This document shows positions 57,699 through 64,000 of a DNA stretch of 64,000 bases, in pieces. The translations under genes were made by a program, and so were the position numbers. Within the stretch, counting starts at the first letter, position 1; each line of letters opens with the position of its first letter. Below the pieces are notes generated by a model. It was not told the origin of the DNA and made no database searches. It worked only from the letters and a program-made list of their open reading frames with translations. The DNA is from Sulfurifustis variabilis. Lineage in GTDB: Bacteria > Pseudomonadota > Gammaproteobacteria > Acidiferrobacterales > Sulfurifustaceae. Location of the stretch: the NCBI RefSeq assembly GCF_002355415.1, contig NZ_AP014936.1, positions 2,356,001 through 2,420,000 on the forward strand, read 5' to 3'.

Positions 57699-58559
57699 AT
57701 GAAAATCGCGGACAAGGGAGGATTCCTCGCCACTCTGCCCCTGGGCATCGCGCTGCTCCTTGGCGCGATCTCGGCCGAGGCCGCACAGGACAGGTTCATC
57801 GTGGTTCAATCGACCACGTCGACCCAGGATTCGGGCCTGTTCGATCACATCCTGCAGATGTTCACGAAAAAGACCGGCATCGAGGTCCGGGTCGTGGCGG
57901 TCGGGACCGGGCAGGCGATCAAGAACGCGCAAAACGGCGACGGTGACGTTCTACTCGTGCACGCCAAGCCGGCGGAGGAGAAGTTCGTCGGCGAGGGCTG
58001 GGGCATCGAGCGGTACAACGTGATGTACAACGACTTCGTGATCGTGGGGCCGGCCTCCGATCCGGCGAAGGTCGCCGGAATGAAGGACGCGACGGCGGCG
58101 TTGAAAAGGATCGCGGCGAGCAAGGCCCCCTTCGCGTCGCGCGGCGACGACAGCGGCACGCACAAGGCCGAGCTCGGTTTGTGGAAGGCCGCGGGCATCG
58201 ACGTCGAAGCGGTGAGCGGCTCGTGGTACCGCGAGACCGGTTCCGGCATGGGCCCGACCCTCAACACCGCCGTCGGGATGAGCGCCTACACGCTGGCGGA
58301 CCGCGCGACGTGGGCCAGCTTCAAGAACAAGGCGAAGCACCGGATCGTCGTCGAAGGCGACGCTAAACTATACAATCAGTACGGCGTGATCCTCGTGAAT
58401 CCGAAGAAGCACCCGCGGGTGAAGGCCGAGGCCGGCCAGGCCTTCATCGACTGGCTGATCGGCGCCGAAGGCCAGGCGGCGATCGCGAGTTACCGGCCGA
58501 GCGGCGCGCAGCTGTTCTTCGCCAATGCCCGATCGACGAGGCATGCGGGCACACGCTGA
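57699..58559 (+). CDS. tupA: Tungstate-binding periplasmic protein
   Basis: 286 residues. Signal peptide cut near EAA (about residue 30). The binding motif STTSTQDSGLF is the TupA oxyanion site, and SRGDDSGTHKAEL and WYRETGSGMGPTLN are typical of this family and not of ModA. TupA proteins prefer tungstate with very high affinity, but preference here is inferred. AGAGAGACGGAG precedes the ATG. Confidence 0.93.
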   Translation: MKIADKGGFLATLPLGIALLLGAISAEAAQDRFIVVQSTTSTQDSGLFDHILQMFTKKTGIEVRVVAVGTGQAIKNAQNGDGDVLLVHAKPAEEKFVGEGWGIERYNVMYNDFVIVGPASDPAKVAGMKDATAALKRIAASKAPFASRGDDSGTHKAELGLWKAAGIDVEAVSGSWYRETGSGMGPTLNTAVGMSAYTLADRATWASFKNKAKHRIVVEGDAKLYNQYGVILVNPKKHPRVKAEAGQAFIDWLIGAEGQAAIASYRPSGAQLFFANARSTRHAGTR

Positions 58560-58565
58560 CCCGAG

Positions 58566-59714
58566 ATGACGCCCGAGGAATCCCTTCGCCTCCCGCGCAT
58601 TCGCTATAACCTCGGCGAATGGGCGGGGGCCTTCGGCGACCTCGGCACGCTGATCCCGTTCGTCGCGGGCTACATCGTCATCGCCGGCATGGACGCCTTC
58701 GGCGTGCTCTTCTCCTTCGGCCTCGCCCTGATCCTCGCCGGCCTGTTCTATCGCGTGCCGTTTCCGGTCCAGCCCATGAAGGCGATCGGCGCCATCGCCA
58801 CCACGCAGGGTGCGTCGCTCGCGATCACCCCGGCGGCGATCGGCGCCGCCGGTCTCGTGACCGGGTTGCTCTGGCTCGTGCTCGGGCTGACGGGCCTCGG
58901 GCAGAAGATGGCGCGCCTCGTCAGCCGCCCCGTCATCGGCGGTCTGATTCTCGGTCTGGGGGCGAGCCTCATGCTGCAGGGTTTCCGGCTCCTCGCGACG
59001 CAGTGGGTCCTCGGTCTCGCCGCCCTCGCCCTCACCGGCCTCCTGATCCGCCGGTCGCCGGCGGTCGCGATGCTCGCCCTCCTCGCCTTCGGCATCGGGG
59101 CCGCGCTCTGGCTCGACCCGACACTCGGCGAGGCCCTCGCGGCCATGGAGCCGGCCCTGCGCCTCCCCGCGTTCGCGCTCGGGGCGCTCGACGGGCAGGC
59201 GTTCGTCGTCGGCGCCCTGCTTCTCGCCCTGCCGCAGGCGCCCCTCACGCTCGGCAACGCCGTCGTCGCGATCACGCACGAGCACAACAGGCTGTTCCCC
59301 GCGCGCCCGATCGGCGAGCGCACGGTGAGCGTCTCGACCGGCCTGATGAACCTGGGCGCCGCGACGCTCGGCGGCGTTCCGATGTGTCACGGCGCCGGCG
59401 GCCTTGCCGGCCACGTCCGTTTCGGGGCGCGCACCGGCGGGGCCGTAATCATTCTGGGAGCGCTGCTCCTCGGCCTCGCGCTCTTTTACAGCGGCTCCGT
59501 CACCACCGTGTTCAGGCTGTTTCCGACGCCGGTCCTCGGCGTGATTCTCCTCTACGCCGGGTTCGAGCTCGTACGTGGCGTGAGGATCGCCGGCATGCGG
59601 CGCGCCGAGCACGGCGTGCTGGCCGCAACGGCCGTCACGGCGCTGTGGCACGTCGGTCTCGCCTTCGTCGTCGGCCTCGCGTTACAGTATTTGCTGCGTC
59701 CCGCGAAAACCTGA
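58566..59714 (+). CDS. MOT1-type molybdate transporter
   Basis: 382 residues, about ten membrane helices. Signatures of the MOT1/SulP-related molybdate group: NLGEWAGAFGDLGTLIPFVAGYI, VPFPVQPMKAIGAIA and GGVPMCHGAGGLAGHVRFGARTGGA. It begins 6 bases after tupA. A second, secondary-transport route for molybdate beside an ABC route for tungstate. Confidence 0.9.
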   Translation: MTPEESLRLPRIRYNLGEWAGAFGDLGTLIPFVAGYIVIAGMDAFGVLFSFGLALILAGLFYRVPFPVQPMKAIGAIATTQGASLAITPAAIGAAGLVTGLLWLVLGLTGLGQKMARLVSRPVIGGLILGLGASLMLQGFRLLATQWVLGLAALALTGLLIRRSPAVAMLALLAFGIGAALWLDPTLGEALAAMEPALRLPAFALGALDGQAFVVGALLLALPQAPLTLGNAVVAITHEHNRLFPARPIGERTVSVSTGLMNLGAATLGGVPMCHGAGGLAGHVRFGARTGGAVIILGALLLGLALFYSGSVTTVFRLFPTPVLGVILLYAGFELVRGVRIAGMRRAEHGVLAATAVTALWHVGLAFVVGLALQYLLRPAKT

Positions 59715-59717
59715 GCA

Positions 59718-60341
59718 ATGGAAGGTCAAGCAAGCCTGCCGCTCGACGACATTACCGGCCTCGTTCTGGCGGGCGGCCGCGCGCAGCGCATGGGCGGCGT
59801 GGACAAGGGGCTCGTCACGCTCGCCGGGCGCCCGATGGTCGCGCATGTGCTTGCGGCCTTGCGCGCGCAGGTGGGCGCCATCCTGATCAACGCGAATCGT
59901 CACCTCGAGCAGTACGCGGCCTTCGGCCATCCCTTGGTCGCCGACCGGCACGAGGGCTTTCTCGGACCGCTCGCCGGGCTGGCGGCGGGGTTCGATGCGG
60001 CCGGGTCGGAGTACGTGGTCACGGTGCCGTGCGACTCCCCCCTGCTCGGCCCCGATCTCGTGGCCCGTCTCGCCCGCGCCTTGACGGAGAACCGGGCCGA
60101 CATCAGCTTCGCCCACGACGGCGAGCGCGCCCATCCCGTCTTCGCGCTCGTGCGTCGCCGGCTGCGCGAGGATCTCGACGCTTACCTCGCGGCCGGTGGC
60201 CGCAAGATCGACCTTTGGTTCGCGCGGCACCCGCACGTGGCCGCCGATTTCAGCGACTGTCCGGATACCTTTATTAATGTGAACAGCCCCGAGGAGCGGG
60301 AGATGCTCGAGGCCCGGCTGGCGGAGGGCGCGCCGTGCTGA
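59718..60341 (+). CDS. mobA: Molybdenum cofactor guanylyltransferase
   Basis: 207 residues, 3 bases after the MOT1 gene. Nucleotide-binding LAGGRAQRMGGVDKGLVTLAGRPMVAHV, VPCDSPLLGPDL with the metal-binding Asp, and FINVNSPEE near the end. Adds GMP to molybdopterin to make the bis-MGD that FdhA needs. Ends inside the mobB start (7-base overlap). Confidence 0.96.
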   Translation: MEGQASLPLDDITGLVLAGGRAQRMGGVDKGLVTLAGRPMVAHVLAALRAQVGAILINANRHLEQYAAFGHPLVADRHEGFLGPLAGLAAGFDAAGSEYVVTVPCDSPLLGPDLVARLARALTENRADISFAHDGERAHPVFALVRRRLREDLDAYLAAGGRKIDLWFARHPHVAADFSDCPDTFINVNSPEEREMLEARLAEGAPC

Positions 60342-60886
60342 AAAACGCCCGCGTCCCGGTGCTCGGGATCGCCGCCTGGAGCGGCACGGGCAAGACGACG
60401 CTGCTCGTCCAGGTCCTCGACCAGCTCGCAGCCGCCGGCTACGCGGTCGGGGTGATCAAGCACGCCCACCACAGCTTCGACATCGACCACCCGGGGAAGG
60501 ACAGCTACGAGCTGCGCAAGGCCGGCGCGCGCCAGATGCTCGTCGCCTCGCGCGCGCGCGTCGCGCTCGTCAGGGAGCGCGCGAACGAGCAGGAGCCGCG
60601 CCTCGACGAGCTGCTCGCCATGCTCGATCAGGATGCGCTCGACTTCATCCTGGTCGAGGGCTTCAAGGCCGAGCGCTTTCCGAAGATCGAGATTCACCGG
60701 CCGGGTCTGGGGATGCCGCCGCTCTTTCCAGCGGATTCGTCGGTGGTGGCGATCGCCACCGACGGCCCTCTTGCCGTCGCGACCACGCTGCCGCTGCTCG
60801 ATCTGAACCGGCCGCGGCAGATCACCGATTTCATCCTCACGTATCTCGGGCGCACGTCTCCCGGCCGGGTTCGCAGGCAGGTGTAG
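60335..60886 (+). CDS. mobB: Molybdopterin-guanine dinucleotide biosynthesis protein B
   Basis: 183 residues from a GTG overlapping mobA. P-loop SGTGKTTLLVQVLDQL, VGVIKHAHHSFDIDHPGKDSYELRKAGARQMLVAS and DFILVEGFKAERFPKIEIHR are MobB signatures. A GTPase that assists MobA. Confidence 0.95.
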   Translation: MLKNARVPVLGIAAWSGTGKTTLLVQVLDQLAAAGYAVGVIKHAHHSFDIDHPGKDSYELRKAGARQMLVASRARVALVRERANEQEPRLDELLAMLDQDALDFILVEGFKAERFPKIEIHRPGLGMPPLFPADSSVVAIATDGPLAVATTLPLLDLNRPRQITDFILTYLGRTSPGRVRRQV

Positions 60887-60891
60887 AGGCG

Positions 60892-62163
60892 ATGCGCGCC
60901 ATGGCCGGATCGGAGCGGACAGGAGGTTGCGGGATCGGGCAAGCGGCGCTCACCGTGGAGGAGGCGCGGGAACGCCTGCGCGCGGAGGTCGGGCCGGTCA
61001 CCACGCGCGAACGCCTTGCCCTGCGCGCGGCCCTGGATCGCGTGCTCGCCGAGGAGGTGCGCTCGCCGATCGACGTCCCCTCCCACACGAACTCGGCCGT
61101 CGACGGCTACGCCCTGCACGGCGACGATCTGCCGGGCGCGGGTCGGATCTCCCTGCGCTGCGTAGGCAGCGCGCGGGCGGGGAGCCCGCTCGACAGGCCG
61201 GTCGCGCGCGGCGAATGCGCGCGCATCATGACCGGCGCGCCGCTGCCGCCCGGCGTCGACACCGTCGTCATGCAGGAGCACGTGGAGCGTGCGGGCGATC
61301 GGGTGACGATCGGCGACGGCCACCGCGGGGGCGAGAACGTGCGCGCGGCGGGCGAAGACCTCGCGCGCGGCCAGACCGTGCTCGAGGCCGGGCGACGACT
61401 GCAGCCGGCCGATCTCGGGCTGCTCGCATCGATCGGGCGCGCCGAGGTCGGCGTGTATCGGCGGCCGCGTGTCGCGTTCTTCTCGACGGGCGACGAGCTG
61501 CGCTCGATCGGCGAGCCGCTCGGCCCCGGTCTGATCTACGACAGCAACCGTTACACGCTCCACGGGATGCTCACGCGTCTCGGCGCCGAGGTCATCGATC
61601 TCGGCGTCGTGCGCGACACGCGCGAGGCCGTCCGCGAGGCGCTCGCGGAGGCGGCCGCGGGTGCGGACGCGATCCTCACCTCGGGCGGGGTCTCGGTCGG
61701 CGAAGCGGATTACGTGAAGGAGGCGCTGGACGCGCTCGGGCGTGTCAGCTTCTGGCAGATCGCCATGAAACCCGGCCGGCCGCTCGCGTTCGGGCGGATC
61801 GGCGACGTGCCGTTCTTCGGTTTGCCGGGCAATCCCGTGTCCGTCATGGTGACGTTCTACCAGTTCGTCGAGCCGGCGCTCCGGCAGATCGCCGGCGAAC
61901 GCGGGATCGACTGGCGTCGGGCCGGCTTTCGCGTGCCGTGTGCCTCACGCCTGAAGAAGCGCGCCGGCCGCACCGAGTATCAGCGCGGCGTGCTGACGTA
62001 CGCGGACGACGGGACCCTGACGGTGCGGGCCACCGGCCACCAGGGATCCGGCATGCTCCGCTCGATGAGCGTCGCGAACTGCTTCATCGTCCTGCCGGCG
62101 GAATCGGGCGACGTCGAGCCCGGCACGCCGGTCGAGGTCCAGCCGTTTCACGGCATCGTTTGA
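60892..62163 (+). CDS. moeA: Molybdopterin molybdotransferase
   Basis: 423 residues. N-terminal MoeA domain with VPSHTNSAVDGYALHGDDL and RIMTGAPLPPGVDTVVMQE; MogA-like core with FFSTGDELRSIGEPLGPGLIYDSNRY, LTSGGVSVGEADYVKEAL, MKPGRPLAFG and GLPGNPVSVMVTF. Inserts molybdate (or tungstate) into adenylated molybdopterin. A nearer downstream start is possible since the first 18 residues are variable. Confidence 0.96.
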   Translation: MRAMAGSERTGGCGIGQAALTVEEARERLRAEVGPVTTRERLALRAALDRVLAEEVRSPIDVPSHTNSAVDGYALHGDDLPGAGRISLRCVGSARAGSPLDRPVARGECARIMTGAPLPPGVDTVVMQEHVERAGDRVTIGDGHRGGENVRAAGEDLARGQTVLEAGRRLQPADLGLLASIGRAEVGVYRRPRVAFFSTGDELRSIGEPLGPGLIYDSNRYTLHGMLTRLGAEVIDLGVVRDTREAVREALAEAAAGADAILTSGGVSVGEADYVKEALDALGRVSFWQIAMKPGRPLAFGRIGDVPFFGLPGNPVSVMVTFYQFVEPALRQIAGERGIDWRRAGFRVPCASRLKKRAGRTEYQRGVLTYADDGTLTVRATGHQGSGMLRSMSVANCFIVLPAESGDVEPGTPVEVQPFHGIV

Positions 62164-62171
62164 GACCAGCC

Positions 62172-62714
62172 ATGACCACGAGCACCGAACGTCCCTTCGT
62201 CCCTCTCAACATCGCCGTCCTCACCGTCTCGGATTCGCGCACCGAGGAGAACGACGTCTCGGGGAAGACCCTCGCCGACCGGATCGGCGGCGCCGGCCAC
62301 CGGGTCGCGGACAAGCGCATCGTCCCGGACGACATCTATAAGATACGGGCGATCCTGTCGGCCTGGATCGCCGACGAGTCGATCCAGGTCGCGATCACGA
62401 CGGGGGGCACGGGGGTGACCGGACGGGACGGGACGCCCGAGGCGGTGCGCCCGCTGCTCGACAAGGTGCTCGACGGCTTCGGCGAGCTGTTCCGGATGAT
62501 TTCCTATGAAGAGATCAAGACATCCAGCCTGCAGTCGCGCGCCATCGCGGGGGTCGCCAACGGCACCTATGTCTTCTGTCTGCCCGGCTCCTCCGGCGCG
62601 TGCCGCACGGGCTGGGACCGGCTTATCTCGGCGCAGCTCGACTACCGGACCCGTCCCTGCAACCTGGTGGAGCTCATGCCGCGGCTGCTCGAGGGAAAGC
62701 CGGGTGGCGCGTGA
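62172..62714 (+). CDS. moaB: Molybdopterin adenylyltransferase-type protein MoaB
   Basis: 180 residues, 8 bases after moe[53 protein letters not shown] and [18 protein letters not shown] show the MoaB/MogA fold with its GGTG and GSSGA nucleotide-binding loops. Adenylates molybdopterin before metal insertion. The LPGS form fits MoaB. Confidence 0.94.
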   Translation: MTTSTERPFVPLNIAVLTVSDSRTEENDVSGKTLADRIGGAGHRVADKRIVPDDIYKIRAILSAWIADESIQVAITTGGTGVTGRDGTPEAVRPLLDKVLDGFGELFRMISYEEIKTSSLQSRAIAGVANGTYVFCLPGSSGACRTGWDRLISAQLDYRTRPCNLVELMPRLLEGKPGGA

Positions 62715-62729
62715 GGCTCGCGGCCGCTG

Positions 62730-63083
62730 ATGGCGATACAGCTCAAGCGCGCGTACGTCGCGCCGGCTTCCGGCGACGGAGAGCGCATACTCATCGATCG
62801 GCTCTGGCCGAGAGGCGTGTCAAAGGACGAGGCGCGGATCGACATCTGGCTGAAGGAGCTCGCGCCGAGCGACGGGTTGCGACGCTGGTTCAACCATGAC
62901 CCCGCCAGGTGGCCGGAGTTCAAGGCCCGTTACTTCCGCGAGCTCGCCTCGCACCGCGAGCTGCTTGCGGCGATCTCGCGCAGGGCGCGTCGCGGCAGGG
63001 TGACGCTCGTCTACGGGGCGAAGGACGAGAAGCACAACAACGCGGTCGCCCTCCGGGAGTTGCTGCGGCGCCGCAAGGCATGA
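62730..63083 (+). CDS. DUF488 (YeaO-type) family protein
   Basis: 117 residues. LKRAYVAPASGDGERILIDRLWPRG, the LKELAPSDGLRRWFNHDPARWPEFKARY core and the VTLVYGAKDEKHNNAVALREL ending are the YeaO-like DUF488 pattern. Function unknown; the invariant WPRG and YGAKD suggest nucleic-acid or small-ligand binding. It is 15 bases after moaB on the same strand. Confidence 0.93.
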   Translation: MAIQLKRAYVAPASGDGERILIDRLWPRGVSKDEARIDIWLKELAPSDGLRRWFNHDPARWPEFKARYFRELASHRELLAAISRRARRGRVTLVYGAKDEKHNNAVALRELLRRRKA

Positions 63084-63125
63084 CCCCGCCGCGGCATCCG
63101 CCGGTTCCTCGATGATAAAAGGCCG

Positions 63126-64000
63126 CTAGTCGAGCACGTGGCTCACCACGCCGTCCGCCAGCTTCGGCTCGAACCACGTGGATTTGGGCGGCATCACCGC
63201 GCCCGTGTCGGCCACCGCCATGAGGTCGGCGAGCGACGTCGGACACAGCGCGAAGGCCACGGCCACCTCCCCGGAATCGACGCGTTTGACCAGCTCGCTC
63301 AGCCCCCGGATACCGCCCACGAAGTCGATGCGCCTGTCCCGGCGGGGATCGCCGACGCCGAGCACCGGCGTCAGCAGCTGGTCCTGCAGCACGCTCACGT
63401 CGAGCCGGCCGACCGGATCCCGCGCCGGCACGCGGTCGGGCTTAACGCGCAGGCGGTACCAGCGGCCCGCGAGGTACATCCCGAACTCGCCGGCCCGCGC
63501 CGGACGCACCGGCTCGGCCTCCGGCGACACCTCGAATGCCTGGTCGAGGCGCGCGAGCAGCGCCTGGGGCGAAAGCCCGTTCAGGTCCTTGACCACGCGG
63601 TTGTAGTCGAGGATCCGCATCTGGTCGTCGGGGAAGATCACCGCGAGGAAGTAGTTGTAGCTCTCTGCGCCCGTGTGGCCCGCGTTCGCGACGCGTCGAC
63701 GCTCGGCGACGCGCGCGGCCGCCGCGGAGCGATGATGGCCATCGGCGATATAGAGGCGCTCGAGCGCTTCGAACGCCTCGGTGAGCGCCGCGATCCGCTC
63801 CGGCCGCGATACCACCCAGAGCGAATGGCGCACGTTGTCGTCGGCGGTCACGTCCATGTCGGGCGTCGACGCCGTCGCCGCGCGCGCGATCGCGTCGATC
63901 GCCGCCGAATGCCGATAGGTTAGGAAGACCGGCCCGGTCTGCGCGTTCAGCGCCTCGATCTGGCGCACGCGGTCGTCCTCCTTGTCCGGGCGCGTGTGCT
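63126..64000 (-). CDS. DUF1015 family protein, N-terminus cut by window edge
   Basis: At least 291 codons; the frame continues past 64000. Visible segments: FLTYRHSAAIDAIARAAT, VSRPERIAALTEAF, the IADGHHRSAAAARVA motif, SYNYFLAVIFPDDQMRILDYNRVVKDLNGL and VLQDQLLTPVLGVGDPRRDRRIDFVGG, all hallmarks of DUF1015 (PF06245). This family is conserved near serA or phosphonate/amino-acid genes elsewhere; no enzyme activity is settled. Convergent with DUF488, with 42 bases between. Confidence 0.93.
   Translation of the reverse strand, partial: HTRPDKEDDRVRQIEALNAQTGPVFLTYRHSAAIDAIARAATASTPDMDVTADDNVRHSLWVVSRPERIAALTEAFEALERLYIADGHHRSAAAARVAERRRVANAGHTGAESYNYFLAVIFPDDQMRILDYNRVVKDLNGLSPQALLARLDQAFEVSPEAEPVRPARAGEFGMYLAGRWYRLRVKPDRVPARDPVGRLDVSVLQDQLLTPVLGVGDPRRDRRIDFVGGIRGLSELVKRVDSGEVAVAFALCPTSLADLMAVADTGAVMPPKSTWFEPKLADGVVSHVLD

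Noticed and set aside
1-64000. tRNA or rRNA genes
   Set aside because: I looked for the GTTCGA-type T-loop with an acceptor stem in gene-free stretches and for rRNA-like conserved blocks and found none; a tRNA search program would be decisive.

Overview
The window is 64 kb of high-GC DNA, densely packed with genes. I see no rRNA, tRNA, CRISPR array or insertion sequence. The content suggests a respiratory proteobacterium, most likely a gammaproteobacterium. It has a glrK-qseG-glrR (qseEGF) operon, a cyanide-insensitive-type cytochrome bd oxidase, a periplasmic formate dehydrogenase and a full molybdenum cofactor set. The genus cannot be fixed from sequence alone; a sulfur- or chemolithotroph-like member of the Chromatiales or Acidiferrobacterales type would fit (inference).

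Layout. 0-9.3 kb: a cut FAD-linked oxidase, an ECF sigma/anti-sigma pair, a NYN-LOTUS protein, a Clp-fold membrane protease, and an operon of a small protein, a PLD-VTT fusion, cydA and cydB. 9.4-24.2 kb: an envelope/stress island with an AI-2E-type permease, a beta-barrel protein, two BON + DUF883 modules, a YqjE/YqjK-like pair, DUF1328, CsbD, a cold-shock protein, two PilZ proteins, small lipoproteins, hemerythrin, the glrK-qseG-glrR operon, three EF-hand proteins and a CDGSH protein. 24.3-29.5 kb: ilvD, pyrD and a degenerate-GGDEF/EAL protein. 29.6-37.4 kb: a gnnAB-like amino-sugar pair, an SDR, a second ECF sigma/anti-sigma pair, a methyltransferase, an unusual Rieske-like protein and an ankyrin protein. 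37.4-50.6 kb: moaD-moaE, sodC and a formate dehydrogenase operon (minus strand), with moaA-fdhD-regulator divergent from it. 50.8-63 kb: a nucleoside hydrolase, a two-component system with a sigma-54 activator, a tungstate/molybdate uptake operon (TOBE, tupBCA, MOT1), mobA, mobB, moeA, moaB, and at the end DUF488 and DUF1015.

The main result is regulatory. In the stress island I can read sigma-54 (-24/-12) promoters upstream of the beta-barrel gene, the second BON gene and the EF-hand cluster. Each is preceded by two perfect TGTC-N10-GACA sites, the site known for GlrR/QseF, always 65-66 bp apart. A fourth consensus sigma-54 promoter, divergent from the EF-hand promoter, drives a 25-residue membrane miniprotein. 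This outlines a local GlrR regulon of envelope proteins beside the glrKR genes.

A second sigma-54 circuit appears in the metal/formate half. The uptake operon and the formate dehydrogenase operon both have -24/-12 promoters with helically phased TGCGT-type palindromes about 100-140 bp upstream. A sigma-54 response regulator lies next to the first of them. This suggests joint control of Mo/W supply and the enzyme that uses it.
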